NCBI GenBank assembly: GCA_037013685.1
Contig: CM072885.1
Span: 29,705,876 to 29,769,875 of the forward strand
Length of the DNA: 64,000 nt
Direction of reading: 5' to 3'
Source: Acridotheres tristis
Lineage: Eukaryota; Chordata; Aves; Passeriformes; Sturnidae
How positions within the stretch are numbered: position 1 is the stretch's first letter; each line of letters begins with the position of its first letter. Position numbers and translations under genes: made by a program. Of this stretch, positions 25,281 to 64,000 are shown piece by piece. The notes beneath the pieces were generated by a model. It did not search any database. It was not told the DNA's origin and saw only the letters and a list, made by a program, of their open reading frames with translations.

Positions 25281-28200
25281 ATACATAGTAACAGCTAGGG
25301 TGGTCGCTTTTGGTGAGCAAGGGCGAGAAGAGGCCCGAGTGAATGGCCGGGGGTGCATTGGCTCACGTGTCTGTAGGTACCGCTCACTTTTGTGGTGGGG
25401 GGCTTGTTCCATTGTTTTGCAGAGTTCGTAATGCAACCTGTAGCTAGGATGTGTCTGTTTCCTTGTGAGAGAGAAGATGAGGTGTGTAAAACGTTCTTTG
25501 TTTATGTGACATTGGAAGGACTGAAATAAACCCTGGATCTCTCAGCTGGTTTTATGAAAGGAGAAGCTATAGTTTCCTTGTGCCACCAGCTGAACTCACT
25601 TCATGTCTGTACGCTGTTCAGAGTGCCAGACTGATGTGGGGCATTTCTACCAATCTCCTGTCCAAATTGTAAATAGGAACCTGTGCTGTATTACGTTCAG
25701 GTTTGTTTGGGTTTTACTTGTGCTTGAAAGGCAAAATAACGTAGAACAGACATTATTCTAAAAGTAAAGTGTAAGAAAAAGATATGTCTTAGTTGATAAA
25801 ATATATTGAAGGAATAAAAAACAAAACAAAGCAAAAATTCCCTGCATTCTGAGTCTAACCTTCAATAGATGAGAAGTAAAAACAGCTACAGAGGGAGAAA
25901 GAAACAGCATCATCCGTCTAAATTTTACTTCATTTGCTACCAAAACACCAACTTTGTTTAAAAAGCCTCTAAAAGGAAATTCCATCTGTTGCTGAACGAT
26001 ATAGGTATCAATAACTGCCCTTTCCAGGCTAGGAGCCCCTGCCGAAATGGCGCTGAAATCAGCTTTGCAAACCCTGCGTGAAACCTCCGAACTGCCATAT
26101 TGCTGGTAAGCAGAGGCCTTCTGCTGAGGCTCGGTGGAAATTCACTGACTAAAATGGGATCTGCTTCACTGTCATACCGAATGACTCCTATTTGACTTTG
26201 CCTTTTCAGAAGGTCGAGTTTTTTTCTTTTTAAGAGGCACCATAGAGAGAGCACTTCACTGAAGCACACTGCAGCATCCTCTGTCTTGTCAGTCGAGACT
26301 ATTTATGCTGTAGTTGGACCAACTGGGCTCTCCAGGCTGGGTGAGGATGGGAGACAGTTGTTGGCAGTGAGCACCAAGCTGCACATACCCGTGTGAAGAG
26401 GATTATCCCCTGAGTTTGAGGCTTTCTGCAGACTGCTGTAAAACGTGGAGGAACAATTGTCCTTCGTGCCCAAATCCTGCTTTTTACAAGAGTTTTAAAG
26501 GATGGAAGGGGAGGCAGTGCTCTCTCGGCCTTCCTGCTTGCAGACTGCTCATCCTGGGTCTCCGTCCTACATTTTGTCTGTGTTTGCTGTTTTGGGAGCT
26601 TGTTCTTAGCAGTGTAAGAGCGGTGACCGAGCAGAAATGGGACTCTCTCCTGTGCTCTTCTCTCTCTTTTTAGCATCTTGCTCATTTCTGTTGGAATCTG
26701 CCTAGCAAGTAACATGGTAATAACCATCACTTGAAAGTTTGTATTGTGAAGGCAAGTGGATGCTGTGGAAACATTTAAGTATTTTAAGCCTGAATTCAGT
26801 TTTCTTTCTGATGGATACATACTGCTGTGACCTTAATCCAATCCAAGAAGTTTGAGCAGCTGCTCCTGGGAAAAATGGCAGCTTTTTCATGTTTTGCAGA
26901 TAACTTTTACAATATTTGCCCAAGCTTATCAGGTAAATACTGCTTTGAGTCTCACAGTCAAGAAAACTGAGGCAGAGAAATTACTTGTAAACTGGGGCAG
27001 AGGAAAAGTGAGTGACTCATGAACTTATACAAAGGATTCTTCCTTCTGTAGTACAAAAGTTTATTTAAGTGGGAATTTCAGAGCTGCTGTTTAACCCTTA
27101 GAAATACATCTGGATAGTGTATTTTGTTCCAGTGACCCATAAAGCCCCACTCATACAGCATTTCCACTTTCCTTTGGAAGACAAGAGTGCATTTATTTGT
27201 GGTGGTGTGTTGTGAGGTCTCTTCTGAAAACCAAGACTGTTGAGAGGATTTCACAAAGAAATATAATTAGGAAAAAATGTGACTATATTCCTCTGCCAAA
27301 TGCCTTTCCTAAATTGACTGGGCAGGGCTCAAAACAAAAATGTACTTAAAACCATTTTCCTTTATGGCTCATCCTTAAGTGGTTTTGCCTAAAGTAACGA
27401 ATCACTTGGTGATTCAGACTGGGATTTTATGGTTTCTTATTTGCCTGCCTTTGATCAGCTGAGTAGCCTGTCGAGACTTAATTTGGGACTGTCTTCCCTT
27501 TCTTCATGGCAGCATGGAATGGCAGTGTGGAGAGTGATGAGGCAGAGCAGGAACACTTCCCTGTTGCAGCACAAGGTCATGCACTACCAAGAGAAATGTT
27601 GACAATCCACATTTGTTCTCATCACTTGTGTTTTATAATACCCTTTTCTGAGCTTCCTTCCCAAGACTTCTGTCACTTGTTTTCCCACCCCCCATTTTAT
27701 CTTTTAGCTGTTTCATCCTGCCTGCTGTGGGGGCTGTGAGGGAGAGGAGCCTGCGGATGAGAGGTGGTGGCCTGCAGACACCAAGCAAATGGCCGCAGCA
27801 GCTTGAAGGCCTTCCGGCCACCACCCTGCCCCATCCTGGCGCCCTTGCTGATGGCAGGACAGGCATGTGCCAGCACCTTGTTGGGTCTCTGTGGTGCCGA
27901 GGGCCGGCTGGGACACCACTGGGGCCGGGGGTGAACCCACTTCCTTCCACTGCTCCTGTGGCTGCAGCCTGCTGCAGAGGGGCAGAGCCCAGGAGCTGGA
28001 GGCAATGACATTTCAAGCACTGCAGATGTTTGCTCAGTGGATGTGAGTCAGTCTAATTTCCCAGCTCTTTGTTATCTCAGTGGCTCTTCTCTAATCTCTC
28101 CGTTTTGTCCTTTCTGTAGATGAGGAGTAAGTGAGGGAGCTTTGTGTCCCTCAAGTCAGGTGTCACCAATGCAGAATGAAAAGGAGATAGTTGCTTCCCT

Positions 28201-31200
28201 GCCTCCTGGTGTGATACTGTTACGTATGAAGCCTATTCTTGCATTTTGTCATTTAAGTGAATAGTCCATATGCAGAGTTTCAGTCTCTATGTTTCATTAT
28301 TTATAATCCATGGAGTCTTACTGGTCATATTGCTGTTCTTTGAAAGAACTTTCAAAAGTATGAGCAGAGAAAGACGTATCACATCTCAGGCTTTGCAGGA
28401 ATAAACACAGCTTGTGTGAAATGATGGCTTGTAACCAGTCAAGAGGAATTCTTGGCAAAACCCCCTTTGAGAAGAAAGTTGAGTCACATTTTGTCTTTTG
28501 AGAAAATTACCTCGAATTCTGTAGTTCAAAATGCTTAATATGTCTTGGGTATTTACTGACCCCAACACCATTTGACCGTGGGAAGCACACAGTGAATGAA
28601 GTGCAATGAAGTGAAAGGACACATTGCAAAAACCGTACCCAGAGATGGACTAGATGTTGTCCAGCTTGACCACTTACCCAAATGCCTCTCACATACTGGG
28701 TCAGCTTTTGAGAAGCCCTTTGCCTTAAGATGACACTTTTGGAACTGTGTCATTTACAGGATAGGACAAAACAATGGCAGGTGAATTAAGGCGTCGTGAT
28801 TACTACCAAGAGTGATGATGTTCTTTCTAGAAACACAGCTTCCAGTGAAGTGTTTTCTGAAATTATACCTCTTCCATGTGTGGTCTAGAAAGGATTCATG
28901 CATGAACCAGAAGAAATAGATTGTCTGTATTATAATTTTTTTTTTTCAAACATAAAGTTCTTGATCTTATTACTGCTCTTGTGGAATTTTAACAGGAAGC
29001 TCCTGGAAACTGGAGTTGTAGGGTTTTGGGGTTTTTTTGTTTCACAAGTCAACAGAGAAAATGACCACAGTTCTTGGAATGTGTTTTAATGGCTTATGAA
29101 GGTCTTGGTGTCCTTGAAAATAATAAACTAACTTTATCTTCTTGTGTCATCTCATAGTCCTCCTGAAGCTGTGATCAGTTGTAATCTTTCCCATATTTTT
29201 CAAGGAGCACAAATAAATTATCTGTAATGGCTTTTACAAGACATATCATGGGATGTTTAAAGAGAAAGATAAGCTGCTAGGCCACAGCAGTGCTTTTTCC
29301 ACTAAACAGAGGAGCTGGATCAGGTAGCAAACACAGATCCTTGAGGTTCATTTTGAAGAGTCATTAGCTTTTTGCTGGTTTTCTCTTGGGGTGCTGCCTT
29401 CTTCAAGAAGGGAGTGCTTGCCCATCTGAGTAGAGCAAGTAAGAGCAAAATTCTGATTTGTCCTTTGTGATTGACTAGGTGTCTGGAAAGAGAGGTTTGA
29501 TGGCAGGTTTCTGGAAGTTTTCCTTTTGAGAGGTTTAAGGGTGGACAGAGTAGTAGACACAGTGACTGAGGTGATTGGGATTTTTACAGTCACTAGTCAT
29601 GTGATTATTTACTGTCTTTCAATGTGAATTAGGAATAAAGCTCAGCCTAAGAACTCTTGCCAACATAACATTTTTATTTGCATTTCTTTTAAGACATTTC
29701 TTGAATGAAAAGGCTGTAAAAGCACATACTACCCTGCTGCTTCCAATATATCACATATGATGAATTTTTATTAGTTGAAGCAGTTTTGGGGTTTTTTTCT
29801 CACAGTGCTAGTGGCACCTGAGGTGGCAACTTGCTTAGCTTAGCTATCCCAGCATTCAATCTCCTTTTGGGAGCAAAGCTATTGCAATTGCAGGGAACAA
29901 CTCAGTGTGACTGCAGACCCTTCCCATGGGTAAGGGGAGTTGTCCTCCAGCAGCACCAAGAGACCAAGTGACAGGCCTGCAGTGGACAATTGACTTGTAG
30001 GGAATTAACTTGTTTACATGAGCCCTAACCTTTGGGATTTTAGATTTCATTTAAACTGTGATTTGTCACATGGGTGAACTTGAAGTTCAGAGTATGTGAT
30101 TTGGGGATGAAATTCAAGTGACCACCTATACTCCATTGACTGTGGAGAGTGCCCAGAGTAAAAGAAAAAAAGCCGTGAGGTTTTCTCTGTTAATCTCTAA
30201 GATAAAGTTATTATTGCAAAAATTTCATGATTTGCATAGTGCTTTATTCCAGGTATCACTCTTGTATCACCCTTTGTCTCTGAATCTTCAAGCACTTCAC
30301 AAACTGAGTGTTAGTGTTGCTATTATCATCTTAGTTTTATAGGTGGAGATGCAGAGGACATGTTTTTTTACTTTGCCAAAGATCTATGATGAGTTCATGC
30401 CATGACGATGAAAACTTCAGTTCCCAGCCCCACCACTCTCTCCTCACCCACCTCATGTTTTGACGCTGAGATCAGGTTTTCTCATACTTGGAAGTGCTGT
30501 GCATTATTTCATTCAAGATTTTTTTTGTTGTTTGTTTCAGGGTTTTGTTTTGGTGTTTTTTTAGTAAATTACTTACCCTAGCAAGACCTGATGCATATTC
30601 AGAGATGTGTCCACTGTAATGATGCTTCAGGAGCAACTGGTCTGACTGAAACATGGAATCTGCTGAAATGATTGCTGGTGCTTCAGCCTGCTCTAAGATT
30701 TTGCTCTGTTTTATAGAATCATAGAAGGGTTTGGGTTGGAAAAGACCTTCAAGATCATCTCATTCTAACCCCTCTGCCATGGGCAAGGACACCTTCCACT
30801 ACACCAGGTTGTACAAAGCCCTATCCAACATGATCTTGAACAGTTCCAGGGATGGGGCATCCACAACTTCTCTGGGCAACCTGTTCCAGTGCCTCACCAC
30901 CCTCACAGGAAAGAATTTCTCCCTAATATCTAACTTAAACCTGTCTTCTTTCAGTTTAAAGCCATTCTCTCTTGTCCTATGCTTTCACATGCTCTTGTGA
31001 AAAGGCCTCATTCGATTAGTTTTCTGTAGAAGCAGGGTTTTGGTTGAAACAGAAAAAGCTTGTCACTTATGTGCTGAAAAGATTCCTTGGGAGTGAAGCA
31101 GAGAGCTGTGTTCCTGGCAGTCTGCTCCTGTAGTGTTTCAGTGACAGAGGGACAGAGGGCGAAGCTGGAGCCACACATGAGTGAGCTGTGCAGCCAGCTC

Positions 31201-33205
31201 TCCTGTGCACTGCTTACCTCACACCACTGCTAATTTCAGCACCTGCTTTTGAAACACTTTAGGGGGAATTTATTTAGCACAGGCAATGTCAAGGCAGTTC
31301 TGAAAATCCTCCTTGGCATCGTGATGCAAAACAGTGCCCAAAGGAAAAGCTTCTCTGCTTGAATCTCAGATGAACCTTTATAGAGGCTTTAAAATGCCAG
31401 GAGACACGGATCCTGGTACAGAGGTTGCCAGATCTCTTAAGAAATTGTTTATTTTAGGAACACATGGTCACAAGAAACATCAGAATTCAGTGAGCTTGGT
31501 CCTTGCCACCTCAGCAGTTGCCATCTCCTGTGGCTTTATCCTTTTATAAAAAGATTGTGCTTCTCTTCCAAAATAGGTAGACTATTTTATCCCTGCAGCC
31601 TCTGGGAAGACTGTTCCAGAATGCTAAAACCACCCTCTGCTCGCCAGTCTGCTTTTATTTATCAGCAGCCTAAATAATTTTTTTTAATATATTTTATTGT
31701 GCCAACATTTTAATACCTGAGCAGTTTTCTCCTGGTATCTGCAGTGGAAATCTCCTTTGCAGAGGAGTTGAAAAGTACCCAGCTCGCATACCCCAAACTC
31801 TACCCTTGCACCAGGCAGTGTTTGCCTTCACGTGCCTAGCTGCTCCTGCAGTTGGAGAGAAGGCATCCTGCCCTGCTCTGCTGTTAGCCTCGAGGCTAGC
31901 CTTTAAACTTGGCACCTGAAGGTTGAACAGGGTGGGCTTTTGAGCAGTTGTTAAGAGCACGTGTAAACTTAAATATGGCATTTCTGAGAAAGTATTTACA
32001 GGGAAAAAACTGCTTGTTTGCAAAGCTGTCTTCTGCACGGTGGGGATGTGGTATAAAACAGAAGTACTGGCTTCTGTAAACTTAATTTGAAACAGGCAGA
32101 TGTCATAACTGAACAAGTGAACTACGTCTTCCTGTCTAACCCTGAAAGAGCCTGGGAATGCTCATGCCTCTTTGGTTGCATGCAAGCAGTTTGATGGCTT
32201 TGAGGTAGCCCTGAGAATTTAAAAATATTCCCAAATTAATGTGGTATCTGAGGGTTCACCACGTACCCCAGGCTGAATTGTTGTTTGGCAGTACTGCAGG
32301 AAATTCATTCACAAAATGGAAATGGAGAGAGTTGTGGTGCAGGAACTTGTTTGTGAGTAACACTGTTGCCTCACTACCACGCTGGAGTTGTAGCTCAGCC
32401 GAGAGTGGTTGGACTCCAGAAAAAACTGACTTATCAGTTGATTTGCATTGCTGATGAGAAAGTATGTCTGTAGCAGACTTCTCTGATCTGCCTTCGGTGT
32501 TATTCTCTGTGCTTTTATGGAACACATCTATCAGAGGAGCGATCACCTGATCTCTAAATAATAACTGCTTGACAAAAGGTACACATTGCTCTTTCTTCTG
32601 TGATACCTGAGCTTAGGGATTTGGGTTTTTTCTGTTTCTCTCCTTGTTCATAACAAATTTGACCATCCAAAAACTTAAACAAAGCATCCACTGCACCTCT
32701 GTGCAAAAATCCTTAACAGGTTGGAATATATGTATTAGTAGAACACAGTACTGGGATAACCCTTTCCCTCTTTCTATCCCACTTAGTATCAGCGTGGACA
32801 TGTATTTTATATTTTTAAGCAACAATGGAGAACACACAGAAGACAAACGCCAGATATTGAATTAGGACTTGGACAAGCAAATAATTTTTATTCCTTAATT
32901 TGTAGGAGGTTTATCTTTTTCCTGAAACAAACAGGCTTGGTTTGCTCACAAGTTAAAAAAACAAATACTGTCTTCAGCAATTGATTGCAGGAGAGGGTAA
33001 ATTTATAAGGTTAGTGAGGTTGATCTCATTAAGACATGCAAGGTTACTACTGTTCTGCAGTGTATTTAGGTCATAACCTGAGATCCATCTAACAATACAA
33101 AATTGGTTGGTATGGATGTCCTTCCTGTGCAGGTTTCACTGCTTTCTCCTGGTGATATTGCCTGCTGTTGGTGGTATACATCTTGGATTTTTTTGTTTTA
33201 TTTAG
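25281..33205 (+). other. SLC38A1: Probable SLC38A1 intron 1 (5' UTR intron)
   Basis: This stretch lies between the CpG island and the start-codon exon. I recognise no coding exon in it. It holds an antisense CR1 at 30713-31003 and a GC-richer patch at about 27720-28010 with open frames on both strands and no known domain. Additional alternative 5' UTR exons may exist, as in mammals, but cannot be identified without transcripts. Confidence 0.55.
30713..31003 (-). mobile_element. CR1 LINE 3' fragment, antisense
   Basis: The + strand shows the reverse complement of a CR1 3' end: 'atagaatcatagaa', 'ggttggaaaagaccttcaag', 'atcatctcattctaacccct', 'ggggcatccacaacttct', 'tgggcaacctgttccagtgc', 'tctcttgtcctatg'. 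It is a roughly 290-base 5'-truncated copy oriented opposite to SLC38A1, inside intron 1. Preservation is good, so it may be younger than the other copies. Confidence 0.93.
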
Positions 33206-33299
33206 GTTGCTGACACTGTGGCTGCAGTTTACCCGCGAGATACCAACCAAACACTAGTATTTGAAGAACGACTTGGATAGGCACAGTTCCTCACCAAGC
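33206..33299 (+). other. SLC38A1: SLC38A1 5' UTR part of the start-codon exon
   Basis: An acceptor ('ttgttttatttag' before 33206) opens the exon. An in-frame TAG at 33255-33257 lies 45 bases upstream of the ATG, so the coding frame cannot begin earlier in this exon. The ATG has A at -3, an adequate Kozak context. Confidence 0.8.
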
Positions 33300-60488
<27,189 letters not shown>

Positions 60489-61155
60489 AGTTCACCTTCT
60501 TCTCAAAAGAAGATACCCCTGTTTGCTACACACCAAAATCGCAACCATCCGTTCTGTTGTCTATTCCACCTTTTGTGAGTTTACTCAAATCAAATCCAAA
60601 TAATGATTATCCAGTACTGAAAATACTGTCATGGGAGTATTTTCTTGCAGAAAACAGACCCATTCTTCCAACAGGCATATCACTCTCTGATCAGCAAAAA
60701 GTCTATGTTAATTATCCATGAGATTATATAAAGCATCGCTCATAGAAATTCATCACAATTAGTTTCCCCTCTTCCACCCATGAATTGCATTGTTCCATTA
60801 TTATCCTTAGCCCTCCAGCCACAAGCTCTGCTCCTTTAGGGCAGCAGCACCTGTTGCTATAAATTCCAATTAAAGTGTTATCTGTTCACATCCCTCCCCC
60901 CTCTTTTAGCCAAAACTCTGCTCTCTAATTGTATGCATCTGGTTTGTTGGTTTGTTTGTTTGTTCTATTGCTGTTTCAGGCACCATTTGACTCACTGGGT
61001 TAAGTGTAGCATTCTGGATACAGGCATGAAAAGCACCAGGAGAGCATAGCTGAGTGCTGTGTAAGCGTAGGTCCTAAATCTGGTGCTTCTCTCTGATGTT
61101 TTGGGGAGCGAACTAGCCCCAGGGCTTGGCCTATTCATGGCTTTGGGGAACAGAT

Positions 61156-61184
61156 TGTGTGTGTGTCTGCGTGTGTGTGTGTCT
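61156..61184 (+). repeat. Imperfect (GT)n microsatellite
   Basis: A TGTGTGTGTGT block, a 'ctgc' interruption, and a second GTGTGTGTGTGT block. It lies in the probable SLC38A1 3' UTR and is likely length-variable. Confidence 0.85.
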
Positions 61185-61867
61185 TTGTTATGTGGAGCAG
61201 GGAGCAGGAGAAAGATAGTCACCACCACCAGCCACTATTCCTCTGGCACACTTGAGTTGGAGGTTGACTGGAACTTGACCCCAACCATGAATTCTTGAGT
61301 CTGAAGAGAAGCAGACATTTGGAGATTTCCATAAGAAGTCTGCATTTTCTTCAGCATTAGACTGTTTAGTAAATGCCTCATTGCTCTCCGAAAAAAAAAT
61401 ACCAAGCTCCAGTTTTATCAAAACCTACGCATTTAATCATACCTCATGCCTTTTCCATACCTTGTAGGGACTGGCTCCTCTCTTGTGTCTTACCCTCCTC
61501 CCACTGAAGTCAGTGGAGTCTTTGACTGCAGTGGGAGCAGGATTTGACTCACTGCCAAACTACTAGATTTTTAATGGAAATTGAAATCTGCAACATTTCT
61601 TTAAATGAACAGAAATATTTTTTATATTTCAAAGGTTTCATTTACATTTTTCATTCGTTCTCCATAACAATTAGAAGATACTCAGTTTCTAATAGCAAAA
61701 GCACTGTAACTTGCGACAATTGTCCACAGAATAAGCATTTGCCTAATGCCTTATAGCTGGTGTAGAGAACCACTTGTAGAGACTCAAAAGCTAAGCAGGT
61801 GATCACTCACCATCCTGAGCAGATACCTTCTATTAGTACACTGCCAGCAGCGTAGACGTGTTCACTT

Positions 61868-61919
61868 TGTGTTAGCTAAAAAGTGTGAGCAAAAAAGTGT
61901 GAGCTAAAAAGTGTCTCAG
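61868..61919 (+). repeat. 14-base tandem repeat, about 3.7 copies
   Basis: Units of AGTGTGAGCTAAAA recur: a variant at 61868-61881, then 61882-61895, 61896-61909, and a partial unit from 61910. The two central copies differ by one base, so the duplication looks recent. It sits in the probable 3' UTR. Confidence 0.85.
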
Positions 61920-63425
61920 AATATGAACATGGCTCCCACAGAAAGAACTGATGGCTAAAGGAAGCCCCACTTCATGCCAAAGGGCTATGATGCCCTTGGT
62001 ATGCTGGAGCCATATCTCAGTTTGCAGTGACCCTCTCGTTCTCAGTAGCTGGTTAATTGAAAACGCCCTTTGTAACTGTGGAAGCAGACTGTCATCAGCT
62101 GTGAGGAACCTGTCATTGCAACTTGCTCTTTTTAAAGTTAGGGACAGAGTATTTGGGTATTCAATATTGTGAGCTACTGAACTTCCTCAGTTGCCATTGC
62201 CTTGTCCTACATGGCTTTAAGCCACTGAGAGTTGAGACCACAGAACATATCTCAGGACCCTGAAAGTTAAAGATAAGTTAAAGATAACATCCAGAGAGGT
62301 TAGTCTGGGGCCTTCCTAGGAATTTGGGCATTGAAGATGCTGATGGTTCATTATGCAGAAACTAAGCCTACTAAGCCCAGACTTCCAGATCTGTACCTTA
62401 GCATAGGCAGTGAGGTGCTTGCCTCTGATAATACTTCAGTGTGATCCAGAAATAAGGCACAGTGGATTCCACAGGCTGCCCTAGTACCTGGAGTAGCACA
62501 GTAGCAAGAACAAAACTGGAAGCCTTCTCCCAGCAAGGTCTCTGGTGCTTCATCCTTCTCCCGAGCACCCCCTAGCCCAGTCTTTAACATACAAACTGCT
62601 GAGCTACCTGGGACCCCTGCCCTAAGGTCCCTTGTACTTTTCTGTGGCTGGTCTCAGACCTTTGCCTGTGATGGTGCAGGTCACCAGTTCTCTCTGTGCT
62701 GTCCCCTTATGGTACTGATCCCTGCCCTTATTCGCAGAGAAGTCCATACCATAGCCTTCAAGACTAGGTGTTAGGCAAGCTCTGGGGAGCCTGTGCTTTG
62801 TTCTTATCTTTTTGCACCTCATTCCAGGCATCTTCTCAGCTTGGGATGTAAATTTGTGGTTTTCCTTTTGCAGGCCACTGCAGCAGAAGCCCAGCATCTC
62901 ACTCCATTCTCTGACTCAGATTTCTGAGGTTGCATTTCAAGTTTTGAGGTCCCTTATAATCTCTCTGGATCTTATCCTAAAAACCTAACTCCGACCTGAG
63001 AATGCTGTACAGTGTTATCCTCAAGATGCTACCGGGCTCTCCTGCTTTCCTCCCCCTTTATCTTTCTTCTACTACTGATTAATGAGCAGCACAGCTCTGT
63101 GCACTGGGGGGTTGTGAGAGACGAGATTCTGGGAATGATTTTCAAGTATCCAGGTATGAGCTACAGGTCTGATCTGCTGCACAGGGTTCCAGCAAGGTCA
63201 CATATGTGACATCCTCCTCCTTCTTTCTCCCCGCAAATACTCTGTAGTCTGCTGTTTGAAATATGAACCATTGAGCTTTGGCACCCAACTTCCTTCGACT
63301 TGAAGGGCTGTTGGGTCACTGATTGTTCATCATCTTAAATCTCCTCCATCACTACTACTCTCTCTCCTCTTTGCTATTCTGCCTTCTCCTTTTCCCTGGT
63401 TTATTTGAATACTGGAGTTTTACTG

Positions 63426-63431
63426 AATAAA
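63426..63431 (+). terminator. SLC38A1: Candidate SLC38A1 poly(A) signal AATAAA
   Basis: This is the only canonical hexamer on the + strand that I found between the stop codon and the window end. The following 'gagctgagtgtgcatagaag' is only mildly GT-rich, so the site may be weak or unused. Confidence 0.3.
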
Positions 63432-63564
63432 TAGGGAGAACGAGCTGAGTGTGCATAGAAGTGAAATTACCCAAGGTACTGAACCACCAAAGCATGTCTT
63501 ATATGAAAAGAAATAGATACCCAAAATATTAAGTCTTTAAACAGACTCTGTTTCTGGGTCTCCT

Positions 63565-63588
63565 AAAAAAGAAAAAAAAAAAAAAAAA
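63565..63588 (+). repeat. A-rich run (A6 G A17)
   Basis: Six A, one G and 17 A in a row, in the probable 3' UTR or just downstream. It could act as an internal oligo(dT) priming site and create false 3' ends in cDNA data. Confidence 0.8.
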
Positions 63589-64000
63589 GAGGGAATTTTG
63601 CTTAGACTGATTTACTGGCATCATATTTATAGATATTTATGGAAAGGAATCATGTGTTTATTGATGTCTGTGGTAATGAACGTGAAATAACGTGCTTTTT
63701 GTTTTCTCATCAGGTTTATACATTCTTAACAGAATGCAATAGACCCTGCTGTAACTGTCAACATCAGTGATGGATGACAATATTTGTATGAGGTTATCTG
63801 TAAAATGTACTGCTGTTATTCAGTTCATTTGGAATAGTGAACCTGTAGCCACAATTGTACAAGTCCCACATATTAGTTAGGATTTTAAGAGCACAGTGAA
63901 ATGCTGTAGAAATTTCTCTGTTGTACAATTAATAGGATCCAGAATACCATATCTATTTAGTAGGTGATAGCATGCTTTCTTTTCATAGAGAGTTTATCAC

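Larger units (their letters stand above)
60489..64000 (+). other. SLC38A1: SLC38A1 3' UTR and downstream sequence
   Basis: No coding exon follows the stop. SLC38A1 has a 3' UTR of several kilobases in mammals, so most or all of this stretch is likely transcribed. The first weak hexamer is ATTAAA at 60869-60874; the only canonical AATAAA I found is at 63426-63431. It includes a GT microsatellite, a 14-base tandem repeat and an A-rich run. The true 3' end may be beyond the window. Confidence 0.6.

Noticed and set aside
27633..28020. Open frames on both strands in a GC-richer patch of intron 1
   Set aside because: Open in several frames at once, which reflects base composition; proteins are Pro/Ala/Gly-rich without motifs.
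30731..31000. 89-codon + strand open frame
   Set aside because: It lies wholly within the antisense CR1 element.

Overview
The window looks like nuclear DNA from a bird. It holds one vertebrate gene split into GT-AG introns, several CR1-type LINE fragments (the dominant avian retroposon, with the typical 3' end related to ATTCTATGATTCTG), fairly short introns and a CpG-island promoter. Nothing suggests bacteria, plasmid or virus, so operons, ribosome binding sites and CRISPR do not apply. The species cannot be fixed from the sequence.

The one gene I can identify with certainty is SLC38A1 (SNAT1, a sodium-coupled neutral amino-acid transporter) on the + strand. I placed 15 coding exons between 33300 and 60488. 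All splice sites are GT-AG, all phases join, and the product is an uninterrupted 487 residues, the usual size for this transporter. The start-codon exon carries 5' UTR from 33206. A CpG island at about 24270-25280 is the likely promoter and first non-coding exon, which makes intron 1 about 8 kb. The 3' UTR starts at 60489 and probably runs to or past the window end, as SLC38A1 has a long 3' UTR in other vertebrates.

Layout: 1-214 is the 3' end of a CR1 element. 230-2905 has the look of a + strand 3' UTR, with clustered Pumilio-type motifs, a hairpin, and AATAAATAAA followed by a GT-rich element. By vertebrate gene order (SLC38A4, SLC38A2, SLC38A1, SCAF11) it could be the tail of SLC38A2, but no coding exon of that gene is visible. 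2930-23120 is AT-rich and shows no gene I can support. 23125-25280 holds a CR1, a strong G-quadruplex motif and the CpG island. 25280-33205 is intron 1, with an antisense CR1. 33206-60488 is the transporter body. 60489-64000 is 3' UTR or downstream sequence.

I found no new biological system. The points most worth a second look are the regulatory-looking 3' end at 2.3-2.9 kb, a CR1 filling most of one SLC38A1 intron, the two G-quadruplex candidates near the promoter, and the divergent extracellular loop of the transporter.
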